Assembly (NCBI RefSeq): GCF_017356035.1
Contig: NZ_JAFIQX010000012.1
Location: 62,001-126,000 of the forward strand
Reading direction: 5' to 3'
Length of the DNA: 64,000 bases
Source: Longitalea luteola
Lineage (GTDB): Bacteria; Bacteroidota; Bacteroidia; Chitinophagales; Chitinophagaceae
A model generated the notes under the pieces. That model saw nothing but the letters and a program-made list of their open reading frames with translations, searched no databases and was not told the origin of the DNA. This document shows positions 30,076-40,600 of this stretch, piece after piece. A program made the translations under genes and the position numbers. Numbering within the stretch: position 1 is the first letter of the stretch; the number at the start of each line of letters is the position of its first letter.

Positions 30076-31905
30076 TTGATTAACACCTATTACCCTATTG
30101 GCGCTTCATTAGATAAAAATGGTCAATGCACCTTTTCAGTCTGGGCGCCTATGTGCAGTTCGGTTAGCGTGGTTTTGGATGCATCACCTGAAGTTACATG
30201 GCCAATGGAAAAGCGTGAAGCGGGCTATTGGTGTGTAAAAGTTGACCATGTAACTCCGGGTATGCAATACCGGTATAAGTTGGATAACGAACTGTTGCGG
30301 CCCGACCCGGCCAGCCGGTGGCAGCCGGAAGGCGTGCATGGCCCCTCCGCCGTGGTGGATACTAATTTCAGCTGGACGGATTCTGCCTGGCAGGGCATTG
30401 AGCTCGCTGACATGATCATTTATGAATTGCATACGGGCACATTTACACCGGAAGGCAATTTTCAGGGGATCATCTCGAAGCTCGATTACCTGCAATCGCT
30501 CGGAATAACGGCTATTGAGATCTTGCCCATCGCCCAGTTTCCGGGGCATCATAACTGGGGGTACGACGGTGTATATCCTTTTGCGATTCAGAATACCTAT
30601 GGTACTGCCGAAGACCTGAAGCGGCTGGTGAATGAAGCGCATCACCGTGGCATCGCCGTAATACTCGACGTAGTATACAACCATGCAGGTCCGGAGGGGA
30701 ATTATTTACCAGATTTTGCACCTTACTTTACAGATAAATACAAATTGTATTGGGGCCAGTCGGTGAACTTCGACAGCGCCTGGTGCGACGGCGTGCGAAA
30801 CTATGTTATCCAGAATGCGTTGCTGTGGCTGGATGAGTTCCATATTGACGCACTGCGGCTCGATGCCGTACATGCTATCTTCGACAGCAGTGCGCTGCAT
30901 ATTATGGAAGAGCTGACGCAACAGGTGCGTTTGCTGGAACAACGAACAAAAAAGCGGAAGATACTGATTGCAGAATTCGATCTGAACAATCCCCGCTATA
31001 TAACGCCGGTAGAGCAGGGCGGCTTTGGCATGGATGCTCAGTGGGTAGATGAATTTCACCATGCGCTGCATGCCGTAATTACCGGAGAACAGTCCGGCTA
31101 TTATGAAGATTTTGGCGGCCTTGATCTGCTGGCCAGATCCCTGCAAACATCGTACGTTTATACCGGCCAGTATTCGAAGCACCGTAAGCGACATTTTGGT
31201 AAAGAACCCCTCAATACTTTATATAACCAATGCATCGCCTTTGTACAGAACCATGACCAGGTAGGCAACCGGTTGCTGGGCGACAGGATCAGTACCTTGC
31301 TTTCGCCGGAAGCGCTGAAGCTGGCTGCTGCTGCCCTGTTGTTATCGCCGCATGTACCGCTGTTGTTCATGGGAGAAGAATATGGAGAAAAGAATCCGTT
31401 CCAGTTCTTTACCAGTCATTCAGATCCGGAATTGATCAAAAACCTGGTGGAAGGCCGCAGGAAAGAATTCGCCGCCTTTAACTGGGAAGGAGAAGTGCCC
31501 AACCCACAGGATGAAGCCGTTTTCAACCAATCGAAGTTAAGCTGGAAGCTGAATGAAGTGCCCGGGTTATTTGACTTCTACCAGCACCTGATCGCCTTCC
31601 GGAAAAAAAGACCTGCTCTGCGGAATTTCCGTCGCAACGATGCTGTGCGGAACATAACCGTTCAAAATAACATATTGCATTTCGAACGCCATGGCCATTA
31701 TGATGTGCTCACCGTTTGCCTCAACTTTGGCGCAGCGCCGCAGTCAGTACAGCTGGAACAATCATGCTTAAAGATCTTTGATTCTTCCGATAAAAAGTGG
31801 GAAGGACCCGGCAGCCAGGCTCCGGAGGTTGTACAGCCCGCACAATCTTTTTCAATGAACCCGTATTCCGCCGTTGTGTTTGAACAAACAAACAGCAATC
31901 AATGA
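30076..31905 (+). CDS. treZ: Malto-oligosyltrehalose trehalohydrolase
   Basis: 609 residues, GH13. I use a TTG start at 30076 because the N-terminal CBM48-like domain (YYPIGASLDKNGQCTFSVWAP) begins at once; no ATG lies early enough. Catalytic region: DVVYNHAGPEGNY, ALRLDAVHAIFD (nucleophile Asp), KILIAEFDLNNPRY (acid/base Glu) and FVQNHDQVGNRLLGDR. It cleaves trehalose from the maltooligosyltrehalose made by TreY. The order treZ-treY-treX with gaps of 32 and 8 nt is a compact operon for making trehalose from glycogen or maltodextrin. Confidence 0.95.
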   Translation: MINTYYPIGASLDKNGQCTFSVWAPMCSSVSVVLDASPEVTWPMEKREAGYWCVKVDHVTPGMQYRYKLDNELLRPDPASRWQPEGVHGPSAVVDTNFSWTDSAWQGIELADMIIYELHTGTFTPEGNFQGIISKLDYLQSLGITAIEILPIAQFPGHHNWGYDGVYPFAIQNTYGTAEDLKRLVNEAHHRGIAVILDVVYNHAGPEGNYLPDFAPYFTDKYKLYWGQSVNFDSAWCDGVRNYVIQNALLWLDEFHIDALRLDAVHAIFDSSALHIMEELTQQVRLLEQRTKKRKILIAEFDLNNPRYITPVEQGGFGMDAQWVDEFHHALHAVITGEQSGYYEDFGGLDLLARSLQTSYVYTGQYSKHRKRHFGKEPLNTLYNQCIAFVQNHDQVGNRLLGDRISTLLSPEALKLAAAALLLSPHVPLLFMGEEYGEKNPFQFFTSHSDPELIKNLVEGRRKEFAAFNWEGEVPNPQDEAVFNQSKLSWKLNEVPGLFDFYQHLIAFRKKRPALRNFRRNDAVRNITVQNNILHFERHGHYDVLTVCLNFGAAPQSVQLEQSCLKIFDSSDKKWEGPGSQAPEVVQPAQSFSMNPYSAVVFEQTNSNQ

Positions 31906-31937
31906 TTACCTAACCTGTTAGAAAATGGAGTTGACTT

Positions 31938-34640
31938 ATGATGATCCCCGTTTCAACATACCGGCTGCAATTGAATGCCGCATTTGCCTTTAAGCAGGTA
32001 GCCGAATTAATCTCTTATTTACAGGAGCTCGGTATTACCACTATTTATGCAAGTCCGTTTTTTGCGGCGCCGGCCGGCAGTATGCATGGTTATGATGTTT
32101 GTGATTCGCATGCCCTGAACAGTGAGATCGGCACCCTCGAGCAGTTGCAGGAGATTGTTACTGCATTGCGCGGAAATAATATGAACTGGCTGCAGGATGT
32201 GGTGCCCAACCATATGGTGTATGGCATGACCAACCAACGCCTGGCCGATGTGCTGGAGCGGGGCGTGTATTCTCCTTATTACAAATGGTTCGATATTGAC
32301 TGGCAGCATCCTGATCCTTCCCTGCATGGAAAACTGATGACGCCATTTTTAGGAAAACCCTTTAACGAATGTATCGAAGCAAATGAACTTACTATTGATA
32401 TATGTGATGGCGGTTTTGTGGTAAGGTATATGGACAACCGGTACCCGCTTTCTATCAGCGCCTATGAGTCTTTGCTGGCAGTAGTTCGCAGGGAACAGGC
32501 GGCTGCTGAAGCAGAGAAGCTCATTCAGGACCTCTATGGGGAAGCTAAGATGGGCTGGCCGCTGTCTTCCTGGCGGGAGATAAAGACATCGCTGATAAAA
32601 CCGGTACTGGCCAATGAAAAACAGCTGGCCGCTGTTCAACAGCTGCTCGCAGTAGTTAATGCAGATACCAAACTGTTGCAGACGATCCTGCAACAACAGT
32701 ATTACCAGCTCACCTGGTGGCAGGATGCCAACCAGCTGATCAATTACCGCCGCTTTTTTGCAGTGAATGAACTCATAGCGCTGAACATGTCGAATGAAGA
32801 AGTGTTCCATGAATACCATCACCTGTTGCAGAACCTGTATCAGCAAAAGCTCATTCATGGATTACGCATCGACCATATTGATGGCTTACAGGACCCCGGC
32901 GAATATTTGAACAGGTTACGCCAGTTGCTGGGCGATGACTGTTATATCATCGTTGAAAAGATCCTGGAGCAACAGGAGCAGCTGCCCGCTGCCTGGCCCA
33001 TTCAGGGTACAACCGGTTACGAGTTTACCTCGCAGATAAACTGGTTACTCACGAATACACAGGGGGCAAAAGAAATGGTGGCGTATTACCGCAACCTGTT
33101 CCCTGACATGAATGATTATAAAAAGATCATTTTTGAAAAGAAACAACGGTTCCTGGAAGCTTATATGGGCGGAGAATGGTATAACCTGATATCCTTATTA
33201 TATAGATTACAACTTGTACCTGATACCATACAAACAGACGCATTGAAGCAGGCGCTGGGTTTGTTCATGTGCTGCCTGCCTGTATACCGGTTGTATCCGG
33301 AGGGGCAACCGCTGGATGCCGTGTCGAAGGAAATACTCAGGGAAACGTTTGAGGACGCTGTACAGAAAGAACCCGCATTAAAAGAGGCGCTGGATTATTT
33401 ACAATCGTTGTGGACAATAGCAGAAAATGATGCGGATCTCAATAAACGCCGGCTGGCTTTTCAAAAGCGATTGATGCAGTTTACCGGACCGCTTACCGCC
33501 AAAGGCGTAGAAGATACTACTTTTTACGTGTACAACGCCCTGTTAGGCCATAACGAAGTGGGTGATACGCCGGATAAAGATCATTATTCAGTGAACGACT
33601 TTCACCAATGGATCCTGCAACGGCAGCAACAACATCCCTGGTCATTGAACGCCACCTCAACGCATGATACCAAACGCGGCGAAGACGGACGCATCCGGGT
33701 GAATGTGCTCACCTGGTTTACCAGGGAATGGCAACAGCAGGTAGAACAGTGGCGGCAGCTTAATTCTAAGCATAAAATAACCAAAGACGGCCAACATCTG
33801 CCGTCTTTGCATGATGAATATTTTATTTATCAGTCCCTGATCGCCGGCTTTCCTGAAGATGAGCAGGTGACCGCTTTATATATTGAGCGGTTACAGGCGT
33901 ATTTTATCAAATCGGCCCGGGAAGCCAAATTATATACCAACTGGCAGGGACCCGATGAAGCCTACGAAGAAGCGGGATGTCTTTTTATTGAAAAGATCTT
34001 ATCGCCCGAACATGATTTTGTACGCAGCTTCCTGCCTTTTTATAAAACCATTGTACGTTATGCCCAACTCTTATCAATGACGCAGGTATTGGTGAAGATC
34101 ACCGTACCCGGGGTACCGGATATTTACCAGGGTTGTGAATTATGGAATACAAGTTATGTAGATCCTGACAACCGGCGGCCGGTTGATTTCAATGAGCACA
34201 AAAAGCATTTACAGGCTTTAAAAGACCAGGAGAAAAAAGGCTTCAAAGAGGCGCTGGATTACGTCACCAGCAACAGGAACGGGGGTCTGGAAAAGTTATA
34301 CGTTACCTGGAAAGCGCTGCAATGCCGCAGGCAAATGGCATCCCTTTTTCTGCATGGCAGTTATTTGCCTTTAAATGCTTCTGCCGAAAGCGGCATTATT
34401 GCTTATGCCCGGCAGTATGAGGATCAGTGGGCGCTGGTGATAGCACCGGTAAGTGACAGGCTGTTAGCCAATATTGGTGAAGAGCAGTTTACAGATGTCT
34501 TTTTAACCCTGCCCGCAAATGCACCAGTACAATGGACAAATGTATTTACAGGTGAAACTATTTCCGTGAAAAATAATTTACCGCTGAATGCGGTGTTTAA
34601 ATCATTTCCGGTGGCATTGCTCACTGGCGAAACCAAATAA
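31938..34640 (+). CDS. treY: Malto-oligosyltrehalose synthase
   Basis: 900 residues, the usual large GH13 TreY. It starts MMIPVSTYRLQLNAAFAFKQ (a second ATG directly follows the first), with the family's STYRLQ and YASPFFAAPAGSMHGYDVCD near the N-terminus. Catalytic motifs include HGLRIDHIDGLQDPGEYL (Asp), YIIVEKILEQQEQLP (Glu) and NATSTHDTKRGEDGRIRVNVL. A C-terminal PDIYQGCELW and VDPDNRRPVDF segment is also typical. It isomerises the reducing-end alpha-1,4 bond of maltodextrins to alpha-1,1. It works between TreX debranching and TreZ cleavage. Confidence 0.95.
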   Translation: MMIPVSTYRLQLNAAFAFKQVAELISYLQELGITTIYASPFFAAPAGSMHGYDVCDSHALNSEIGTLEQLQEIVTALRGNNMNWLQDVVPNHMVYGMTNQRLADVLERGVYSPYYKWFDIDWQHPDPSLHGKLMTPFLGKPFNECIEANELTIDICDGGFVVRYMDNRYPLSISAYESLLAVVRREQAAAEAEKLIQDLYGEAKMGWPLSSWREIKTSLIKPVLANEKQLAAVQQLLAVVNADTKLLQTILQQQYYQLTWWQDANQLINYRRFFAVNELIALNMSNEEVFHEYHHLLQNLYQQKLIHGLRIDHIDGLQDPGEYLNRLRQLLGDDCYIIVEKILEQQEQLPAAWPIQGTTGYEFTSQINWLLTNTQGAKEMVAYYRNLFPDMNDYKKIIFEKKQRFLEAYMGGEWYNLISLLYRLQLVPDTIQTDALKQALGLFMCCLPVYRLYPEGQPLDAVSKEILRETFEDAVQKEPALKEALDYLQSLWTIAENDADLNKRRLAFQKRLMQFTGPLTAKGVEDTTFYVYNALLGHNEVGDTPDKDHYSVNDFHQWILQRQQQHPWSLNATSTHDTKRGEDGRIRVNVLTWFTREWQQQVEQWRQLNSKHKITKDGQHLPSLHDEYFIYQSLIAGFPEDEQVTALYIERLQAYFIKSAREAKLYTNWQGPDEAYEEAGCLFIEKILSPEHDFVRSFLPFYKTIVRYAQLLSMTQVLVKITVPGVPDIYQGCELWNTSYVDPDNRRPVDFNEHKKHLQALKDQEKKGFKEALDYVTSNRNGGLEKLYVTWKALQCRRQMASLFLHGSYLPLNASAESGIIAYARQYEDQWALVIAPVSDRLLANIGEEQFTDVFLTLPANAPVQWTNVFTGETISVKNNLPLNAVFKSFPVALLTGETK

Positions 34641-34648
34641 CGAATTGT

Positions 34649-36817
34649 ATGATCGCAGAAAATAAAACCATCGCACAGCCTTTAGCTGGCGGGGTGTTAA
34701 CCGGCATTTATCCCGGAACCGCTTTTCCATTGGGCGCTACCTATGATGGGAATGGCGTTAATTTCTCTATTTACAGCGAACATGCCGAGCAGGTGGAGCT
34801 GTGCCTGTTCGAGAACCTGGACAGCACGACAGAGTTCCTGAAGATCAAAATGAAAGAACGGGAGCATCATCACTGGCATGTATATGTGGCTGATCTTAAA
34901 CCTGGTCAGTTATATGGGTACAGGGTAAGCGGGCCGTACGATCCGGCCAATGGACAACGTTTCAATCCCAATAAATTATTACTTGATCCTTATGCAAAAG
35001 CCATCTCGGGTATCATCGACTGGCACGACAGTGTGTTTGGCTATAAGATCGGCGAAGATGACCTGAGCTTTAATGCAATTGACAGTGCGCCCTATGTACC
35101 GCGATCTGTTGTAATAGACCCGAAGTTTGACTGGGAGAACGTCCAAAAACCAAAGATCCCTTATGATCAGTCGGTCATTTATGAATTGCATGTGAAAGAG
35201 TTCACCCAATTGAATCCGGAGGTACCTGAAGAACTGCGGGGTACCTATGCAGGGCTTGCCCATCCGGCAGTGATCGATTACCTGAAGCAATTAGGGGTTA
35301 CAGCTGTTGAGATCATGCCCGTGCATCATTTTGTCGCCGACAGGCACCTGGTTGAATCAGGACTGACCAATTTCTGGGGTTATAACACGATCGGTTTTTT
35401 TGCACCCGATGTGCGGTACTCTGCCAGTGGCGTAAAAGGGGAACAGGTCACGGAGTTCAAAAATATGGTGAAAGCCATGCATAAGGCGGGCATTGAAGTG
35501 ATCCTCGATGTGGTATATAACCATACAGCCGAAGGCAATCATATGGGACCCACCCTGTCGTTCAAAGGCATCGACAATGAAGCCTACTACCGCCTTACCG
35601 AGGACAAAAGATATTATATGGACTATACCGGCACCGGCAATACGCTGAATGCCTATTTGCCGGGGGTGTTGCGGTTGATCATGGACAGCCTCAGGTACTG
35701 GACTGTTGAGATGCAGGTAGATGGATTCCGCTTCGATCTGGCAGCCACGTTAGCCCGCGAACTGCATGATGTGAACCGGTTAAGCGCCTTCTTTGAAATT
35801 ATTTACCAGGATCCCGTCATATCGCAGGTAAAACTGATCGCCGAACCGTGGGATGTAGGCGAAGGCGGTTACCAGGTTGGTAAATTTCCGCCGGGCTGGG
35901 CAGAATGGAATGGAAAATACCGCGACTGCATGCGTGATTACTGGCGTGGCGGCGACAGTATGCTTACCGAGTTTGCAGAACGGTTCACCGGCAGTGCCGA
36001 CCTGTATAAAAACGATTACCGCTTTCCTACCGCCAGTATCAATTTCATAACCGCACATGATGGCTTTACGTTACATGACCTCGTTTCATACAACGAAAAA
36101 CACAATGAGGCCAACGGCGAAGGTAATAATGATGGTGAAAGCCACAACCGGTCCTGGAACTGCGGTGCGGAAGGACCAACGGACGACGAAGGCATTAATA
36201 AACTACGTGCCCAGCAAAAAAGGAATTTGCTCACCACCCTGATGTTGTCGCAGGGGGTGCCTATGTTACTGTCGGGCGATGAGATCTGCCGCACAAAAAA
36301 TGGTAACAATAACACTTATTGCCAGGATAATGCTACGTCCTGGATCAATTGGGACAATGCAGATCTGAAAATGCTCGATTTCACCCGACAACTGATACAC
36401 TGGCGCCGCAATCACCCGGTATTTTGCCGCCGCCGCTGGTTCAGGGGACATTTAATAAAAGAGATCAACCTGAAAGATATTGAATGGCTATTACCCGATG
36501 GCACCGAAGTAAAAGATGATGCTTATACATCGGATATGGCCCGGGCGCTTGCCGTTTATTTAAACGGGGCCGATCTTGATATGACAAGTGCTAAAGGAGA
36601 GAAGATCGTGGATGATAATTTTTATGTGATCTTTAATGGAACGCCCGATCCCATTGACTTTAAGTTACCGCCGGCGAAGTATGGCGACAGTTGGATTGAA
36701 GTGATCAATACAACCAGCGAACTGGTGACGCCTGACGGCACCAGGTATAATCCGGATGATACTATTACGGCTGCAGGACGCTCCGTTATTTTGTTACATA
36801 ACCCTTCAATTTATTGA
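34649..36817 (+). CDS. treX: Glycogen debranching enzyme GlgX/TreX type
   Basis: 722 residues. An N-terminal CBM48 (FPLGATYDGNGVNFSIYSEHAEQVELCLFE, about 27-55) is followed by the GH13_11 barrel. Motifs: DVVYNHTAEGNHMGPTLSFKG, VDGFRFDLAATLARE (nucleophile Asp), LIAEPWDVGEGGYQVGKFPP (acid/base Glu) and NFITAHDGFTLHDLVSYN. It hydrolyses alpha-1,6 branches of glycogen, supplying linear chains to TreY. It starts 8 nt after treY. A short extra region near 610-650 (LPDGTEVKDDAYTSDMARAL) lies in the C-terminal beta domain. Confidence 0.94.
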   Translation: MIAENKTIAQPLAGGVLTGIYPGTAFPLGATYDGNGVNFSIYSEHAEQVELCLFENLDSTTEFLKIKMKEREHHHWHVYVADLKPGQLYGYRVSGPYDPANGQRFNPNKLLLDPYAKAISGIIDWHDSVFGYKIGEDDLSFNAIDSAPYVPRSVVIDPKFDWENVQKPKIPYDQSVIYELHVKEFTQLNPEVPEELRGTYAGLAHPAVIDYLKQLGVTAVEIMPVHHFVADRHLVESGLTNFWGYNTIGFFAPDVRYSASGVKGEQVTEFKNMVKAMHKAGIEVILDVVYNHTAEGNHMGPTLSFKGIDNEAYYRLTEDKRYYMDYTGTGNTLNAYLPGVLRLIMDSLRYWTVEMQVDGFRFDLAATLARELHDVNRLSAFFEIIYQDPVISQVKLIAEPWDVGEGGYQVGKFPPGWAEWNGKYRDCMRDYWRGGDSMLTEFAERFTGSADLYKNDYRFPTASINFITAHDGFTLHDLVSYNEKHNEANGEGNNDGESHNRSWNCGAEGPTDDEGINKLRAQQKRNLLTTLMLSQGVPMLLSGDEICRTKNGNNNTYCQDNATSWINWDNADLKMLDFTRQLIHWRRNHPVFCRRRWFRGHLIKEINLKDIEWLLPDGTEVKDDAYTSDMARALAVYLNGADLDMTSAKGEKIVDDNFYVIFNGTPDPIDFKLPPAKYGDSWIEVINTTSELVTPDGTRYNPDDTITAAGRSVILLHNPSIY

Positions 36818-36868
36818 TATACCAGTTGGCATGGAATTTAGACTGTACGGGCAAAGGATCAGCAGCAG

Positions 36869-37354
36869 ATGAATGAAGATACGCTACAATTAATTGGAAA
36901 CATATTGATCGAAAGGCAGCAAACCATTGCGGTGGCGGAAAGTGTTACATCGGGACATATTCAGGTGGCGTTATCTACCGCAGCGGATGCTGCCAAATTT
37001 TACCAGGGTGGTATCACCGTTTATAACCTGGGGCAAAAGAGCCGTCATTTACAAATAGAACCCATTCATGCCATGGCCTGCAATTGTGTGTCGGAGCAGG
37101 TGGCCTATGAAATGGCGCTTGCGGTGTGTAAACTGTTTACCAGTGATTGGGGAATGGCCATTACGGGTTATGCTTCCAAAGTGCCGGAATCGAATAATGA
37201 ATTGTATGCATACTATGCCATTACTTATGCGGGCAATATCATGCAATCAGGAAAACTGGAAGCGCCGGATGACAAGCCGCCAAAGGTTCAATTTTATTAT
37301 ACCTGGGAGTTGTTAAAGTACCTGGAGAGGATCTTAAAAAAGAATGCCGTGTAA
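36869..37354 (+). CDS. CinA C-terminal domain protein (nicotinamide-nucleotide amidase-like)
   Basis: 161 residues, corresponding to the stand-alone CinA C-terminal/PncC domain. Motifs are the early VAESVTSGHIQVALSTAADAAKFYQGGITVY, where AES-TSG carries the catalytic Ser region, and NCVSEQVAYEMALAV. Two changes weaken the call. The usual GPGG loop is replaced by TGYASKVPESNNELYAYYAI, and the C-terminus ends KNAV. Family enzymes convert NMN to NaMN; activity is uncertain here. It is 51 nt after treX on the same strand, which may place it in the trehalose operon. Confidence 0.82.
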   Translation: MNEDTLQLIGNILIERQQTIAVAESVTSGHIQVALSTAADAAKFYQGGITVYNLGQKSRHLQIEPIHAMACNCVSEQVAYEMALAVCKLFTSDWGMAITGYASKVPESNNELYAYYAITYAGNIMQSGKLEAPDDKPPKVQFYYTWELLKYLERILKKNAV

Positions 37355-37365
37355 TTACACGGCAT
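37344..37365. repeat. 22-bp perfect palindrome spanning two convergent stop codons
   Basis: ATGCCGTGTAA is followed directly by its exact complement. The TAA (37352-37354) ends the CinA-like gene and the adjacent TTA (37355-37357) is the TAA of the minus-strand gene. Both proteins therefore end in Ala-Val. Confidence 0.9.
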
Positions 37366-37600
37366 AATGCTTTTCAATGGCTTTGCCTACCTGCTTTATC
37401 AATTCTTCCGGCCGGTCTTCATTGACCGTCCATGCATTGTTGTTATACGAAACATAGCCAAAGGAAATATCATTCAAAACCACATGAAAAGAAGCCGGCA
37501 TGCCGGAATCAGTAAGCTTATCAGATGGATTTACCCAGCCGGTATATTTTGTTCCATCCGCTTCGAAACTGATATCAAATATTTTTTCTTCTGAAGGCAT
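37355..37600 (-). CDS. Small conserved-type hypothetical protein, 81 aa
   Basis: 81 residues, starting MPSEEKIFDISFEADGTKYT and ending IEKHYAV. It has no signal peptide or membrane segment. Its alternating pattern (FDISFEADGTKYTGWVNPSD, FHVVLNDISFGYVSYNNNAW) suggests a small beta-sheet fold with a C-terminal helix (EELIKQVGKAIEK). I do not recognise a named family. It is convergent with the CinA-like gene, sharing the palindrome at the stop codons, and 98 nt downstream of the GH2 gene's stop on the same strand. Confidence 0.7.
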   Translation of the reverse strand: MPSEEKIFDISFEADGTKYTGWVNPSDKLTDSGMPASFHVVLNDISFGYVSYNNNAWTVNEDRPEELIKQVGKAIEKHYAV

Positions 37601-37698
37601 ACGAGACGTGTTTATTGTATGGCTTAAATACTTATGCCAGGATATGAAGCAGCGCTTTGTGCTGTGTAATTATTTACACACAGTGCGATCGATCTATA

Positions 37699-40600
37699 TT
37701 AGCGTTTCAATAAATTGAACAGCAGTTGCTGGCCAACTATATTAGCACTATTCTTTTGTGAATTATTGAATGTTGTCATAGAAGCGTTCTCCCCATCACC
37801 TTCCGCTTTCTTTTCCGGCTTTATATCTTTTATGCAGGAAAATATATCCAGCGCGCATAAAATGATCTTGCCCCTGCCATGTGGTACGATTTGTAACGCT
37901 GAAAAAACTTCGGGTTTGTGATCCGACACACAAGCCACTACACATTCGCCGGTGTTCAGGCGCAAACCCAGCCGGTTCTTGTTATAAGTAGCAAAACACT
38001 GGTATTCCCAGTTAAATACACTGGACTGGGGAAGTCCTGCCAGCAAGGCATGCTGTTTGGAAAAATAATTGCCACCATACCACGATCTTCCCAATTCTTT
38101 TGGGCCGCGGTAATCGAGCACTTCTTTTTTGGCCAGGTGCCCGGCCCATTGTTCTACGTTATTGACTACAATAAGCGTATGCCCATTGTTTACCCATTCC
38201 AGGATATCCGTTACCAGCGGATTGCCGGTTTGTTGTGGTTCAAAGGCGCCTACGACTAAAATGCTGCCCTGCGGCCTTCCGTTGCGGTAGTTTTCAAACC
38301 GGTTCAAGCCGGCGCTCTTAAAAAAGTTGCTCAAAACGCCACTGGTATCGGCGATCATTCCGTGTTGCGGGATGCCAGTCGTATTGAGTTGTACGGCATA
38401 CAATTGATCTTCGCCAGTGGCTATGGAGGTGCGTCCATTCATTAACCGGGCAGTAATGGTAGTATAGCCCGGAGCTGCAGCCGTTAATTGGTTACCTGCT
38501 GACAATAGCTGTCCGTACACAATACCGCCTTCAACTTCCACGGGAATGGTTTTATGAAAAACTGATTTACCGGTTGCGTTACGGGCAGTGACCTCAAGAT
38601 TATACTTGCCCTGGATGTTTTTTTCATTGATCAAATAAAAGTCCATCGTCGTACTATCACCTACAGCCAGCACTTTGCGATTGAGCTTTACGGCCACAAA
38701 CAGAGGCTGATTGTATTTGGCAATCAGGTCAGCATCGCCTTTGAGGTTGCGGTAGTTATCTACGATGCCTGAATGGTTTTCTAGCTTCATGCTTTCCCAG
38801 CCATTCACGGCATAGCCGTCGATCGTATTGTTGATACGCACGTTTTCAATTATGCGTCCCTGATAGTAATAAGCTACATTGCCCATTTTACGGGTAAGGC
38901 TGTCTACATTGGGAAAGGCTTTGCTGAAGCCATTGTTTTTCAGGAATGCATCATACGCCTCGTACCATTTCAGGTAGCTGGCGGTTTCCCAGCCTATATC
39001 TTTTCCTCTCTTGAGAATGGCATCGCGAATGAGCTGTAAACGGGGCGGGGTGCCAATCGCTCCTTCTTCGCCATAGTAAATGACCTCGTCTTTGTGGTCG
39101 GTATATTTTGCGTAGTGGGTAGGGTCATTGTATAAATTGTCGTGATATACGCCGGGTCCGCCCGCATGGTGCTGATCGAACCAGCCATAATCATAGAAAG
39201 TGGTATCGTAAGGCAACAGGTGCAGTTTGAATTTAGGATCGGGTTCATTGAGTTTAATATTGCCGTTGCAGGAATTGTAGGTAATGATGCGGCTGTTGTC
39301 GAGCCTGTGCCCGGCCATCATTTGCTGGCGGTCTACTGTTTGCGGTAACGCACCGCGTTCATTGTGCATATTGTAGATGACCAGTGAAGGATGGCTGCGG
39401 TCGCGGCGGATCAACCGCAGGAATTTTTCGGTTCGGGCAGTGAGATAAAAGGCTGTTTGTTTTCTTTCCAGGTCGTTTTTGGGATTGAACAGGTTTTCGG
39501 GATACGAATTGCCACCGGGTTCTTCGAAATATAAAAGCCCCAGTTCATCTGCATAATCGAGCACATTGCGTTGGCCGATGGCGCGGTGAAAATTGAGCAT
39601 GTTCAGCCCAAGTTTTTTAGCATTGCGGATTTGTTTTTTAGCCAGTTCATCAGAGGGAGTTAAACCGTTTTCGGGCCAGAAGCCCCAGGAAATAGCCGTG
39701 CGTAAAACAATGCGTCTATTGTTGAGGTAGAATTGCCGGTCGCCTGCAATATCTTTTACTTCGAACCAGCGGAAACCGAAACGTTGCGAACAACTGTCGG
39801 CTGAGCCGCTGCCTTCCCAACGTACGGTGGCTATATACAGGTTCGGACTATCGACATTCCATAATTTAGCAGCCGGTAATTTTACCGTAATGGTTTTGGT
39901 GGACGCGCCCGGCGCTATTTGTTGACCGGTCAGTACCTGCTGATAGACCTGTCTTTTAGCGGCTCCTGCTTCCCGAATGTCAATAAAGTATTTGCCAGTG
40001 GCTGTTGTTGCGCCGGTATTTTGTGTGCTTAGCTGAACATCTACTTCTGTGATGGCAGGTTTGTTCTTAATAAATATATCATCAATGAATACATGATCCG
40101 TAGCTACCATTTTTACTTTGCCGGTAATGCCGCCAAAACCATGGCCAGGCTGGGTGCGGTAGATACCCCACATAAAGTTCTGGCTGTCGCGCCAGTCGAA
40201 ATTGCCATTGGGATCAGTAATGCGGATGGCAATTTCATTGGTGCCGCACTGTATGGCTTTGGTCATATCTACTTCGAACGGCGTGCCAGGAATAATATCA
40301 TAGCCGCACAATTTTCTGTTCACAAATACCTCGGCGCGAAAGCGCACGCTTTCAAATTGTAATACGATCCTTTTGGAGCGCATGCTTTGTGGTATTGCTA
40401 TATGAGTAGTAAACCACGACACACCCAGGTAATTGCCCGCCAGGCCAAAGCTGTTTCCATTACGGCCCCAGTAATATTCTTCTACCGTAGCGGGCAAATG
40501 AACAATACGGCCGTTGGCTGACTGGAGCGCTTTCCAGCCGCCGGTGGGTTCGTGAACGGGTAACCGGGTGATATCAACTGGCGGCGTATATAAGGAATCA

